Assembly: GCA_964621455.1 (NCBI GenBank)
Contig: CAZULW010000005.1
Coordinates: forward strand, 1 to 64,000
Direction of reading: 5' to 3'
DNA: 64,000 nucleotides
From: G020354025 sp964621455
GTDB lineage: Bacteria > Fidelibacterota > Marinisomatia > SCGC-AAA003-L08 > TS1B11
A model generated the notes under the pieces. The model was given only the letters and a program-made list of their open reading frames with translations. It did not search any database and had not been told where the DNA came from. Below are positions 1-8,754 of the stretch, one piece after another. Each line of letters starts with the position of its first letter. Positions within the stretch are counted from its first letter, which is position 1. The position numbers and the translations under genes are program-made.

Positions 1-105
1 TGAAAAGATGGGCAGGATTAAAAAAGAAAGGTGTGTACAGGTCAGATCAACCATCTTGTAAATCCCGAAATCCTGTGAATCCTGATTCTGACAGCAAGGG
101 AATCC

Positions 106-174
106 ATGCTTAAGAACTACCTGACCATCGCGTTACGCAATTTCTTGCGGCATAAGACTTACGGTCTCATCAGT
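106..174 (+). pseudogene. N-terminal fragment of FtsX/MacB-type ABC permease
   Basis: The first 23 codons (MLKNYLTIALRNFLRHKTYG and three more) match the very conserved N-terminus of MacB/FtsX-like lipoprotein or antimicrobial-peptide export permeases, in which this cytoplasmic segment leads into the first membrane helix. An AAGGGA ribosome site stands just before the ATG. The expected first helix is absent: after about residue 23 the frame runs into a GC hairpin and repeat sequence with no permease character. I read it as a gene cut off by deletion or by repeat insertion. The family call is firm, and loss of function is near certain because all membrane helices are missing. Confidence 0.7.
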
Positions 175-175
175 A

Positions 176-233
176 GCGGGAGCTTGCCCCGCGCTTTCAG
201 TCCCGTCCTAAATCCCGTCGCAGGCGGGGCCGC
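176..233. repeat. GC hairpin plus copy of a dispersed repeat (repeat B)
   Basis: A hairpin (GCGGG, 7-base loop, CCCGC at 176-192) directly follows the permease fragment. It is followed by a segment (about 199-233, beginning AGTCCCGTCCT) that matches 59223-59258 at most positions, including a CCCG..GGCGGGGCC palindrome. The second copy lies downstream of the large surface-protein gene. It appears non-coding. Confidence 0.55.
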
Positions 234-385
234 TGGTTTTGGGACGGAAATATTTTTAGACAGGGAGATTTTCGCCCCTGTCCGGCGCCTTCCGTCCCGC
301 CAACGGCGGGGTAGTATGAACGTAGACGGGTCTCGTCGGGCAAAAACTTTAAAATGCGGAATTTTGGTGGGGTTTTGTCTAATTT
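231..385 (+). repeat. Dispersed repeat A, copy 1
   Basis: This stretch matches the reverse complement of 19513-19615. Shared blocks include GGAAATATTTTT, CAGGGAGATTT, CTCGTCGGG and GGGGTTTTGTCTAATTT, in the same order. This copy carries about 50 extra bases in the middle, including a CCCGCCAACGGCGGG palindrome. Long frames run through it, but they read as repeat sequence and not protein. Bases 386-595 beyond it hold nothing I recognise. Confidence 0.6.
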
Positions 386-595
386 TGCACCGGTCCTTGT
401 TTCCCCTTTTGCTCCATGCGGTTACCTCTCTTTTCCTGCCGACCGTCACTTTCTCCCCTCTTTGTCTTTTCTCTTCCCTGCTACTGCCACTGCCACTGTC
501 ACTAGCCCCCGGTCCCGCACCGTCGCCCATCCCTGGCCGTACCCGGCCCACGGGGAGGCCGTACCAGCCGGAAAACTGGACACCACCTCAACAGT

Positions 596-657
596 GCTCT
601 CGTCGGGGGAAGCCTTGAAAAAAACGAATTCTGTATGGGTTTTGTCTAATTTCAGGG
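596..657 (+). repeat. Dispersed repeat A, degraded copy 2
   Basis: This is a shorter direct copy of the 3' half of repeat A: it starts CTCTCGTCGGGGG-like and ends GGGTTTTGTCTAATTTC, with the middle diverged. Bases 658-749, up to the rtcB stop codon, show no feature. Confidence 0.4.
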
Positions 658-749
658 GTCCGGTAGGCTTTGCTCTGGCAGCAATCCATTATCTTCGATT
701 TTGCATTTTGCATTTTGCATTTCATCAAGCCCCGCTTCTCCCATTCCCC

Positions 750-2174
750 CTATCCCTTCACAACCGTCAACGGTACCATCCTGGCCACCTTCCGGCTGAT
801 GTTCAGCTCATGCATGACTTCGATCACCTCGTCAATGTCCTTATAGGCTTCGGGGGCCTCCTCGGCGATGGACCGCCAGCCGCCGGCGCGGACCGCGATG
901 CCTTTCGATTCGAGCCGCTTCTGGACCTCCTCGCCGCGGATGGTTCTCAGTGCGGCCTTACGGCTCATTACCCTGCCGGCGCCATGAGCGCAGCTGCCGA
1001 AGGTCAGCTCCTCCGACTCCCGCGTTCCAACCAACAGATAGGAGGCGGTACCCATACTGCCGGGGATGATGACCGGCTGACCGACGTCCCGGTAGGCAGC
1101 GGGGATTTCACTCCTCCCGGCTCCGAAGCTGCGGGTGGCGCCTTTGCGATGGACGCAGACCATCCTCTTCTGGCCGTCAATGACGTACTCTTCGAACTTG
1201 GCGATGTTATGGCACACGTCGTAGATCGTGTCCACCGTGACGTTGGGGAAGAGGTACTGCATTTCTTCCCGGGTCCAATGAGTGATGACCTGGCGGTTGG
1301 CAAACGCGAAATTCATGGCAGCGGCCATGGCGGCAAAGTAGTCCTTCCCGAGCTGACTCTTGATAGGAGCATAGATCAGTTCCCGGTCGGGAAGGTGTTC
1401 GATGCCGTATTTCCGCTCCATCATCTTGATATAATCGGAGGCCACCTGGTGTCCAAAGCCGCGTGATCCGCAGTGAATCATAATCATGATCTGGCCCTCG
1501 GTTAGCCCCAAGGCTTGGGCGACTCCATCATCATAGATTTCACTGATGACTTGCACCTCCAGGAAATGGTTCCCCGCCCCCAGGGTTCCGAGCTGCCCGA
1601 TACCTCGCTCCTTGGCCCTTTGTGAGACTTTGCCGACATCGGCGCCCCGCATGCACCCCTCCTCTTCCAGGTGCAGATAGTCCTCCCGGCTGCCGTACCC
1701 CTTGCCGACGATGTATGGCGCACCGCCTTCGAGGACGTTATCCAGCTCCCGTCGGGTCAGTTTGAGTTTGCTGCCGCGGCCGACGCCGGAAGGGATCTTG
1801 CGGTAAAGCGCTTCGACGACTTCTTTCTGCCTGGCCATAATATCCGGCTTAGCCAGGTCTGTCTTTAAAAGCCGGACCCCACAGTTGATATCGTAGCCGA
1901 CGCCGCCGGGGGAGATGATACCTTCATCCATATCAAAGGCGGCAACGCCACCGATGGGGAAGCCATAGCCCTGATGCGCATCGCTCAATACGATCGACGA
2001 CTTCAGGATGCCCGGCAGGTAGGCGACGTTTTGCACCTGCTCGAGGGTCTTGTCCTTCCTGATGGCCTCCAGCAATTTCTCCGAAGCGAAAACCGTTCCG
2101 GGGACGTTCATATCCCCTTCCCTGGGTATTTCGTATATGTACTTCGAGACTCGCTGGAGTCTTATGTCAGACAT
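750..2174 (-). CDS. rtcB: RNA-splicing ligase RtcB
   Basis: This 474-residue protein is full length for RtcB, the GTP- and Mn-dependent ligase that joins RNA 2',3'-cyclic phosphate (or 3'-phosphate) ends to 5'-hydroxyl ends in tRNA splicing or RNA repair. The metal-site motifs are present: SDAHQGYGFPIGG near residues 64-76, GVGYDINCGVR with the bridging cysteine near 98, GAGNHFLEVQ, and IHCGSRGFGHQ. The histidine that is guanylylated in known RtcBs is in FGSCAHGAGR near residue 397. It lies downstream of the archease gene on the same strand and overlaps it by 8 bases, so the two should be co-translated. No inteins or breaks are seen. Confidence 0.97.
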   Translation of the reverse strand: MSDIRLQRVSKYIYEIPREGDMNVPGTVFASEKLLEAIRKDKTLEQVQNVAYLPGILKSSIVLSDAHQGYGFPIGGVAAFDMDEGIISPGGVGYDINCGVRLLKTDLAKPDIMARQKEVVEALYRKIPSGVGRGSKLKLTRRELDNVLEGGAPYIVGKGYGSREDYLHLEEEGCMRGADVGKVSQRAKERGIGQLGTLGAGNHFLEVQVISEIYDDGVAQALGLTEGQIMIMIHCGSRGFGHQVASDYIKMMERKYGIEHLPDRELIYAPIKSQLGKDYFAAMAAAMNFAFANRQVITHWTREEMQYLFPNVTVDTIYDVCHNIAKFEEYVIDGQKRMVCVHRKGATRSFGAGRSEIPAAYRDVGQPVIIPGSMGTASYLLVGTRESEELTFGSCAHGAGRVMSRKAALRTIRGEEVQKRLESKGIAVRAGGWRSIAEEAPEAYKDIDEVIEVMHELNISRKVARMVPLTVVKG

Positions 2175-2580
2175 CTAGAACCACCTGCACTACCCAAGCA
2201 TTATTCTCCTGCCTGACGAACATATCGCTGTAAGTGACAGCCTTGATCCCCAGATAAATCTCGTAATCCCCCGCACGATCTCCAACCGCTTCCGCCTCCA
2301 GTTTCAATCCCCGGTTGTCTATCTCAACGGCCTCAACTCTTGCGAGCAGGAAATTCCTGCTGTCGAACAGAACCAGGAACTCCTCCAGGAAGTTGTAGAG
2401 CAGACTTTCCAGATCCCGGCCTTCCACATGCACCCGTATGCTGCTTCTTGAACTGACTTTCTCCTGGCACATCAAGCTGGCCATGGCGAGTGCAGCATTC
2501 GTAAATACCTCTTCGAGGGTTGCGCCGAATGCCTGGAACTTCACATCCGCGGTATGGTCCAGGAACCTGTATTTCTTCAT
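2167..2580 (-). CDS. Archease (RtcB activating protein)
   Basis: A 137-residue archease, the small protein that promotes RtcB guanylylation and turnover. The N-terminal signature YRFLDHTADVKFQAFG carries the conserved metal-binding Asp of the DHTAD motif, and a C-terminal acidic residue completes the usual site. Length is typical. It is the first gene of a two-gene operon with rtcB, with stop and start overlapping by 8 bases. The pairing supports a role in RNA repair. No Rtc-type regulator is seen upstream. Confidence 0.93.
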   Translation of the reverse strand: MKKYRFLDHTADVKFQAFGATLEEVFTNAALAMASLMCQEKVSSRSSIRVHVEGRDLESLLYNFLEEFLVLFDSRNFLLARVEAVEIDNRGLKLEAEAVGDRAGDYEIYLGIKAVTYSDMFVRQENNAWVVQVVLDV

Positions 2581-3104
2581 CTCAGGTGCTCGTGATGTAA
2601 ATAATATAACGTGTCCCTGACCACCTCTGGTGCTGACTGTACGTCTTCAGAGCCTTTACACTACTGGTTAAAAATAAGAGGGACACGCTGCTCTTACAAG
2701 GTATTAAAGGCGGGCCTTTTGAATCTACTTCGCCCGTTTCGTAACGCCGGAATACACCAAGTCCATCAAAATGCTTTTATCCCGCAGAATGCGGGGGTGC
2801 TGCTGAAATAGTATCAAATGATACCGAGGCGTGAAGCCAGTAAATTAACCAACCTATCTATTGCTATCCGACTGAATCCGTAAGAGGTTATGACATAAGC
2901 GTCGGATACTTTTAAATAGGACTTAAAAGTTTTGTTAGCGGAGTTAGAATCGATTAGCTTTAAGCACATTTAACTTGCCGATGGGGCAGAGTGGCATCCT
3001 TGGGCCAGTAAAGACTACCGTCTCGAAGAACAGCAGCCCTTTCACGAGGCAGCTGCCCAAACGGCACGGGAAATATAAGGCAAACCACTTAATGGGAGGC
3101 TGAT
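2581..3104. other. Divergent intergenic region with sorting-tail remnant
   Basis: This 524-base gap separates archease (-) from the cytochrome gene (+) and must hold both promoters, although I see no convincing -35/-10 pair. It contains the decayed sorting-domain tail listed separately at 2723-2812. The remaining 290 bases to 3104 show no gene, tRNA or clear repeat. Confidence 0.5.
2723..2812 (+). pseudogene. Remnant of a C-terminal sorting-domain tail with hairpin
   Basis: One frame reads IYFARFVTPEYTKSIKMLL, nearly the same as the last residues of the intact sorting domain encoded at 59100-59169. A TGA stands where the preceding Gly would be, and no upstream gene body remains. Right after the tail comes a palindrome (CCCGCA/TGCGGG, 2781-2795) and then GGTGCTGCTGAAATAG, which recurs after the intact gene at 59184-59216. 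I interpret this as the 3' end of a lost surface-protein gene. Confidence 0.6.
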
Positions 3105-3725
3105 ATGTACAGGGTTCTTATGGTGCTACTGGTATTTTCCTGCTCTTTCCTTATGGCGCAAGAGACCGAATTCTCCTATATGGGTGTCAACAACTGCAAG
3201 ATGTGCCATAATAAAAAGGATAAGGGTGCCCAATTCGATGTCTGGAGTGAGGGCCCCCATGCCAAGTCCTTTGAAACCCTCAAGAGCGAGGAAGCCCTTA
3301 AGATCGCCACGGGACTGAAGCTGGAGGGACCACCTCACGAAGCCGGGGAATGCCTGGTATGCCACACAACCGGATGGGGCAAGGCAGATGGCTACGAGGT
3401 GCTGAGCGCGGAATTTATTGCCAATCCCGAGAATGCCAGGGCGGTAAAGAAGAATGATTACAAGGCCAATGTCGGCTGCGAGAACTGCCACGGCGCCGGA
3501 AGCGGGTACAAATCCAAAAAAACCATGGAGGGTATCTTTAGCGGTGAAATCGATCCCGCAACCGTCGGGCTGATCTATCCTAATAAAGAGGTCTGCCTGA
3601 CATGCCATAACGAAAAGAACCCGAACTTTCAAGAAGAATTTGACTTCGATGCAATGGTGGCCAAGATTACGCATCCCTATCCTGAAGAATTCAAGGCCAC
3701 CAAAGGAACCTCCCCAGGGAAGTAA
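3105..3725 (+). CDS. Tetraheme periplasmic cytochrome c (c554-like)
   Basis: A 206-residue protein with a Sec signal peptide (hydrophobic residues 4-18 ending MAQ) and four CXXCH heme sites: CKMCH, CLVCH, CENCH and CLTCH. The spacing, with a heme in GVNNCKMCH near the start and AxVGCENCHGAGSGY in the middle, resembles the cytochrome c554/multiheme family. An ideal GGGAGG ribosome site precedes the ATG. It is the first gene of a run of redox genes on this strand. It probably shuttles electrons in the periplasm to or from the 18-heme protein encoded next; that direction is inference. Confidence 0.85.
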   Translation: MYRVLMVLLVFSCSFLMAQETEFSYMGVNNCKMCHNKKDKGAQFDVWSEGPHAKSFETLKSEEALKIATGLKLEGPPHEAGECLVCHTTGWGKADGYEVLSAEFIANPENARAVKKNDYKANVGCENCHGAGSGYKSKKTMEGIFSGEIDPATVGLIYPNKEVCLTCHNEKNPNFQEEFDFDAMVAKITHPYPEEFKATKGTSPGK

Positions 3726-3811
3726 AGCCCCTCTGCAAATCATACAGGCACGTATTCATTTGATGGTTCTGTGCAACTGGTCATAAGGGGCCGATACATT
3801 TTCTTCTGAAC

Positions 3812-5713
3812 ATGAGCCCCAGGGTTCGTAAGCGAGTTATCGTCGTCTTGGCCGTCGTGGTGGCCGTGCCCATCATTTTCTGGGGCGCGGCGGAATATAC
3901 CTCACGCCCAAAATTCTGCAACAGCTGCCACTACATGGAGCCCTTCTATGAGAGCTGGCAAGCATCCTCCCATGCCGACATCACCTGCACCTACTGCCAC
4001 TTCGAGCCGGGGCTGGCAGGCAAGATCGAAGGTAAACTTAACGGCCTTTTCCAGCTAACCAAATACGTTTCACTGGCTTACAAGAAGAGCAAGCCCTGGG
4101 CGGAGATTTCCGATGCCTCCTGCATCCGTGAGGGTTGCCACGACACTCAAACCCTGCTGGGTCCAATCCGGTTTCAAAACGTGAAGTTCGACCATAGCCA
4201 CCACCTCGGGGAACTACGGCGGGAAAAACAGCTGCGCTGCACCAGCTGCCACTCCCAGATGGTTCAGGGCAGTCATATCCTGGTAACGGAGGAAACCTGT
4301 TTCCTGTGCCACATGAAAGACCGGGAAGAGACAGCCGGGATGTTCGACTGCCGCACCTGCCACACTGACGAAATCTTTCTGGAAATGGGCAGCCAGCTGC
4401 GCTACAATCATACCGCAGTGGTGGAAACGGACAAGCCGTGCGAATCGTGCCACGTCAACACCATCGAGGGTAACGCTTCGGTCTCCACTCAGAATTGCAT
4501 CAATTGCCACTGGCAGACCGATTTCTTTGAGCGCTACGACGATCCCGAGTTCCTGCATAAGAATCATGTCACCGATCACAAGGTAGAATGCATCGCCTGC
4601 CATATGCCTATATTACATCGGATCCAGCGGAAGCACCTGCTAACCGGGGAAGACTGCCGTTCCTGTCACCAGGATCAACATGCAGCCCAAGCCCAGCTTT
4701 TCGCCGGTCTGGGAGGAGTTGGCATTCCCCAACAGCCCAATCCCATGTTCACCGCGGGTCTCTCCTGCCAGAGCTGTCACATCTTCCACGAAGAGAACAT
4801 CAGTGGCGGTGAAACCATGGTCTCCAGCGCCGAGGCCTGCGATCAGTGCCACGGGCAGGGTTACGGCCACCTGCTGCAGAACTGGGAGACGTACCTTATC
4901 CACCTGGAGGCGAACGTGATCAGCTACCTGGAACAGACCCGTACCAATCTTGATCAGCGGGGTGGGTTGATCCCCGAGCAAGAGGGGGCCCTGGAGCAGG
5001 CGAATCAATATATTCTGCTGGTATCATCGGCCCGTGGCATCCATAATATCCAGCTCAGCGATAACCTGCTGAAAGCCGCTCACGAGCTGATCTCCCGGAC
5101 TCTGCAGGAGGCCGGTCTGGAGAACCTCACACGAGAATATGTCTCCAGCGGCCAGCTGGTACCGTCGGACTGCGCCAACTGCCACTTCGGTATTGAAGAG
5201 ATCAACATCAAGGTCTATGACTTGAATTTCCAGCACGGGCGGCACCTGACCCAGGGTGTTGCCTGCACTAAGTGCCATTCCAATCTCCGGGTGCACGGTG
5301 AACTGCTGCACACCAGGGCTGAATGCCTGAACTGCCATCACAGCCAGGAGGAGAAAGACTGCACGAGCTGCCACACCAAGCAGCAGCAGCTCCTCGGGGG
5401 ACAGACTCCCTATTTCACCGTCGAATCCGACCTTATGTGGGCCGAGGACATCACCTGCCAGGAATGTCACCTGACTGACCACGGCGACATGCGCCGGAGC
5501 CCCGAATTATGTGCCGATTGCCATGATGACAGTTATACCGCAATGGTCCTGGAATGGCGGGATGAAATCCAAACATTACTCAGCTCTCTTCCAGATACAC
5601 AATACCGGGAGCCAAAAGAATGGCTAACTTCCGAGGGCAGTATGGGCGGGCACAACCCGCAGGCTGTCATTGATTATCTTGAGAATACACTCAAGGCATC
5701 GCCACGACCTTAA
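3812..5713 (+). CDS. 18-heme membrane-anchored cytochrome with NapC/NirT-like N-terminus
   Basis: A 633-residue protein. Residues 8-28 form a signal anchor, followed by CNSCHYMEP and CTYCHFEPG, the pattern of NapC/NirT quinol dehydrogenases. I count 17 CXXCH sites plus one CX4CH (CIREGCH near residue 104), 18 in all. Between the twelfth and thirteenth sites lies a helical stretch (roughly residues 345-440) without hemes. The start lacks a strong ribosome site, and MSPRVRKR is the only sensible one. Size and position before FeS and NrfD genes recall HmcA of sulfate reducers. It probably takes electrons from the membrane module encoded downstream (6554-8526), or feeds it, on the outer face of the inner membrane. 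Confidence 0.85.
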   Translation: MSPRVRKRVIVVLAVVVAVPIIFWGAAEYTSRPKFCNSCHYMEPFYESWQASSHADITCTYCHFEPGLAGKIEGKLNGLFQLTKYVSLAYKKSKPWAEISDASCIREGCHDTQTLLGPIRFQNVKFDHSHHLGELRREKQLRCTSCHSQMVQGSHILVTEETCFLCHMKDREETAGMFDCRTCHTDEIFLEMGSQLRYNHTAVVETDKPCESCHVNTIEGNASVSTQNCINCHWQTDFFERYDDPEFLHKNHVTDHKVECIACHMPILHRIQRKHLLTGEDCRSCHQDQHAAQAQLFAGLGGVGIPQQPNPMFTAGLSCQSCHIFHEENISGGETMVSSAEACDQCHGQGYGHLLQNWETYLIHLEANVISYLEQTRTNLDQRGGLIPEQEGALEQANQYILLVSSARGIHNIQLSDNLLKAAHELISRTLQEAGLENLTREYVSSGQLVPSDCANCHFGIEEINIKVYDLNFQHGRHLTQGVACTKCHSNLRVHGELLHTRAECLNCHHSQEEKDCTSCHTKQQQLLGGQTPYFTVESDLMWAEDITCQECHLTDHGDMRRSPELCADCHDDSYTAMVLEWRDEIQTLLSSLPDTQYREPKEWLTSEGSMGGHNPQAVIDYLENTLKASPRP

Positions 5714-5780
5714 TTCTATAATAAGGCATCAGATTGTATACGGCAGCGTCTTTTTCAATTATGAATGAGTATCTCCCCAG

Positions 5781-6554
5781 ATGATTGAAGTAAGTAATGG
5801 ATGGGCTTGGATGAAGAAGTACCTCCCTGCTTTGCCTGAGCCTGTCATAAGGCTTGGACTTGTTTTTATCTGTTTTTTTGGAATAGTACTGTTTATCAGA
5901 ATTGTCATTATTCCCCCCCGCCTTAAAGAAACAGGCCCCCAACGAACGTCAGCCATAGAAAGAGAACTGTCAAGGGAGATTTCCTATGTCGGTTCGAATA
6001 TCTGCGAGGACTGCCATGATGAAGAATATGTACTGAAGAGGAAGGGTTATCACAAGTACCTGTCCTGTGAAACGTGTCATGGCCCTGCGAAAGACCATAC
6101 GGAAGACCCCGAAATCTTACCCTCAGCGCCCAGAGAGAGGGACTTTTGCCCGCAATGTCATGCGTACAACCTTTCGAGACCGACAGGTTTTCCTCAGATA
6201 TTTCCCGTCGCCCATAATCCCCTGGATCCCTGTTTTAAATGCCACGACCCTCACGATCCCAAACCGCCGGAAGTGCCAAAAGAGTGTGCGGCGTGCCACG
6301 CGCAGATTGAAAGGACAAAGGCCGTATCACCTCATATTTTTCTGGAATGCACTACTTGCCATATTACCCCTGACGGTCACAAAATAAACCCGGACCAGAA
6401 CAGGCCCACAAAACCTGAGAAAAGGGAGTTTTGTGCGCAATGCCATGGCCTGGAATCCTCCGTAAAGGAGACGCCGAAGATAGACCTTTTGACCCATGGC
6501 GAAGATTATCTCTGCTGGCAGTGCCATTATCCCCATATGCCGGAGATACAATAA
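5781..6554 (+). CDS. Octaheme membrane-anchored cytochrome c
   Basis: A 257-residue protein with one N-terminal membrane helix (about residues 20-44) and eight CXXCH sites (CEDCH, CETCH, CPQCH, CFKCH, CAACH, CTTCH, CAQCH, CWQCH), several followed by DPHDP- or PHMPE-type loops common in c7/NrfB-like electron carriers. A second possible start is Met11 (5811), which gives a cleaner signal anchor; neither has a clear ribosome site. The stop overlaps the next ATG by one base (TAATG), so it is coupled to the FeS gene. It is likely the direct electron partner of that FeS/NrfD pair. Confidence 0.82.
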   Translation: MIEVSNGWAWMKKYLPALPEPVIRLGLVFICFFGIVLFIRIVIIPPRLKETGPQRTSAIERELSREISYVGSNICEDCHDEEYVLKRKGYHKYLSCETCHGPAKDHTEDPEILPSAPRERDFCPQCHAYNLSRPTGFPQIFPVAHNPLDPCFKCHDPHDPKPPEVPKECAACHAQIERTKAVSPHIFLECTTCHITPDGHKINPDQNRPTKPEKREFCAQCHGLESSVKETPKIDLLTHGEDYLCWQCHYPHMPEIQ

Positions 6555-7306
6555 TGAATAGGAAAAAGTTCATCACATTTATCACGAATTTTACTATACT
6601 GATTACATCAGGAGGTTTTTTCCGAACTACTCTGATGGGCGCTACAGAAAATACATTGGAAAAGAATACCGGCCCCAAAAAACGTTTCGCGATGGGAATC
6701 CGGGTTAGCGAGTGCATCGGGTGCGGCAGTTGTGTGGTAGCCTGCAAAACGGAAAATAATGTTCCCAGAGAGCCGTTTTACTTTCGCACCTGGGTGGAGC
6801 GCTATCTGATAAAGAAAGACGATAGTGTTGTAATACATAGCATTAATGGCGGATCGGAAAATATCTCTGATGGTATCAAAGAAAAGGATATTTTAAGGAG
6901 TTTCTTCGTCCCGAAGCTCTGCAACCATTGTGACAATCCTCCCTGTGCCCAGGTCTGTCCCGTGGGCGCTACCTTCCAGACTGAGGACGGGATTGTCCTC
7001 GTGGATGAGTATCGTTGCATCGGCTGCGGCTATTGTCTGCAGGCGTGCCCCTATGGAGCGCGGTACATTCACCCCTCCACGCGCACGGCCGATAAATGCA
7101 CCCTATGCTATCATCGTATCAATAAGGGATTGGACCCGGTGTGTGTTGAAGTTTGCCCGACTCAGGCGAGAGTGTTTGGTGATCTTGAAAGCGGGGCCTC
7201 GCCACTAGTAAGACTAAAACGCATGAAGAACACACACGTATTGAAACCGGCCCTCAATACCGAGCCCAAAGTCTTCTATACCGATCTGGATGGAGTTGTA
7301 AGATGA
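6554..7306 (+). CDS. Four-cluster ferredoxin-type FeS subunit (PsrB/HmcB/DsrO-like)
   Basis: A 250-residue electron-transfer subunit with four cysteine groups of the HybA/PsrB type: CIGCGSCVVAC, CNHCDNPPCAQVC, CIGCGYCLQAC and CTLCYH...C. The N-terminus (NRKKF followed by a hydrophobic stretch) looks like a Tat-type leader with a weakened twin basic pair. The start is placed at the ATG that overlaps the upstream stop. The gene overlaps the NrfD gene by 4 bases (ATGA). It should pass electrons between the membrane quinone site of NrfD and the periplasmic hemes. No molybdoenzyme catalytic subunit accompanies this pair. Confidence 0.9.
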   Translation: MNRKKFITFITNFTILITSGGFFRTTLMGATENTLEKNTGPKKRFAMGIRVSECIGCGSCVVACKTENNVPREPFYFRTWVERYLIKKDDSVVIHSINGGSENISDGIKEKDILRSFFVPKLCNHCDNPPCAQVCPVGATFQTEDGIVLVDEYRCIGCGYCLQACPYGARYIHPSTRTADKCTLCYHRINKGLDPVCVEVCPTQARVFGDLESGASPLVRLKRMKNTHVLKPALNTEPKVFYTDLDGVVR

Positions 7307-8526
7307 GTGTCGAAGCATCTGCCAAACTGGCCGCGCTTCTGAAACAGGTAACCGGCTACATTTATCCCAACGAAATTGAAATTCACTGGTCAATACTGAT
7401 CGTGGTATATCCATATATCACCGGACTGGTTGCCGGAGCATTTATTCTAGCATCGCTCGTTAAGGTTTTTAATGTTAAGGAAGTCCTACCTACATACAGG
7501 CTTTCACTGCTGACAGCGTTGTCATTTCTGATAGTTGCGCCGCTGCCGCTGCTGCTTCACCTCGGACATCCTTTGCGCTCCTTCGAGATCTTTCTCACAC
7601 CGAATCTGAGCTCAGCCATGGCCATGTTCGCCTTTGTTTACGCATGGTATCTGATGGTCGTCCTGCTGCTTGAAATCTGGTTTGAGTATCGGACGGACCT
7701 TATTAGGTGGTCCGAAAAAGAGAAGTTCCCGACTAACTGGCTCTATAAAGTCATCTCTCTTTTTTCCACCGATACCAGCCAGAAAGCAGTTGCTTTCGAC
7801 AAGAAGGCGATCCAAGCCATAACGATAATTGGAATCCCATCCGCATTTATTCTCCATGGATATGTCGGGTTTATCTTCGGTTCCATCAAGGCCAATCCCT
7901 GGTGGAGCAGTGTTTTGATGCCCATTGTGTTTCTATTCTCCGCCATCGTTTCCGGTATTGCTCTGGTACTGATACTGTATATGATCATTACTCCCAGCAG
8001 AGGGGAGCCGCTTGATATGAAGTGCCTGGACAAAATAGCTTCATTTCTGCTGTATGCCGTTATTATCGATTTTTCTCTTGAATTGCTTGACTTTATCCAT
8101 CGTCTCTATGAGAGTGAAGAATCAATTAAAATATTGTCGGATATGGTTGTGAACAGGCTATTCGTAAGTCTCGTTGTAATGCAAATTCTCCTTGGCATGC
8201 TGTTACCGCTAGGGATTCTGATTCTGATAAAACTTGCCAGGTTAAACGAAGAGCTGAGGAAATTGCTGTATTTTCTTTCGGCTATCCTGATCCAGATTGG
8301 TATATTCAGCACTAGGTGGAATGTTGTTTTTGGTGGGCAGATGTTTTCAAAAAGTTTCCGGGGGCTGACGGCATACAAGCTTGAAATATTGGGGCTGGAT
8401 GGACTGCTTTCCGCCCTTATACTTTTAATTCTGCCATTCGTGATCCTCGCAATACTTTTAAAAATACTCCCCCCGTGGGGAAGGATGCTGGATAACCTTG
8501 ATGAAAAGGAAGTACTGGCAGGGTAG
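7303..8526 (+). CDS. NrfD/PsrC-type quinone-interacting membrane subunit
   Basis: A 407-residue integral membrane protein with about nine to ten helices, of the NrfD/PsrC/HmcC family that binds menaquinone near the periplasmic face. The typical segment around LHLGHPLRSFEIF (conserved HLGHPxR-type loop) is present near residue 85. It is translationally coupled to the FeS subunit upstream by an ATGA overlap. Together with 3812-7306 it makes an Hmc/Nhc-like transmembrane redox complex. The gene is followed by a gap of more than 200 bases before the next cytochrome, which suggests the end of this transcriptional unit. Confidence 0.9.
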   Translation: MSVEASAKLAALLKQVTGYIYPNEIEIHWSILIVVYPYITGLVAGAFILASLVKVFNVKEVLPTYRLSLLTALSFLIVAPLPLLLHLGHPLRSFEIFLTPNLSSAMAMFAFVYAWYLMVVLLLEIWFEYRTDLIRWSEKEKFPTNWLYKVISLFSTDTSQKAVAFDKKAIQAITIIGIPSAFILHGYVGFIFGSIKANPWWSSVLMPIVFLFSAIVSGIALVLILYMIITPSRGEPLDMKCLDKIASFLLYAVIIDFSLELLDFIHRLYESEESIKILSDMVVNRLFVSLVVMQILLGMLLPLGILILIKLARLNEELRKLLYFLSAILIQIGIFSTRWNVVFGGQMFSKSFRGLTAYKLEILGLDGLLSALILLILPFVILAILLKILPPWGRMLDNLDEKEVLAG

Positions 8527-8754
8527 ATCGGTCCTTTAGCGGAACTTATAATTGGGTATGGAGGTACAATAACGGATTCAAACTGTTTCGTTAAGTCCCG
8601 GACGCAGTTTCGGCCCGTTTTGCACAACCTGGAGATGATCATCGACGACATGGAAGACACCTTACAGAACTTGTCCCGTCCCTGATTTCATAACGAAGTG
8701 AAAGAGAACGAAAGACCAGAACAGGGTACCGGGAGAGAAGGTTCAGGAATAATC

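Noticed and set aside
354..1466. Long + strand open frame of 370 codons
   Set aside because: Its 3' two thirds are the antisense of rtcB and the rest is repeat A; the protein has no family character.
3126..3743. 205-codon - strand frame
   Set aside because: Antisense of the tetraheme cytochrome, which has a signal peptide, a ribosome site and four heme motifs.
8563..8682. Short protein-like frame (ITDSNCFVKS ... LHNLEMIIDDMEDTLQ) between the NrfD and pentaheme genes
   Set aside because: There is a GGAGGT site before it but no ATG, GTG or TTG at the right place, so I could not support a start.
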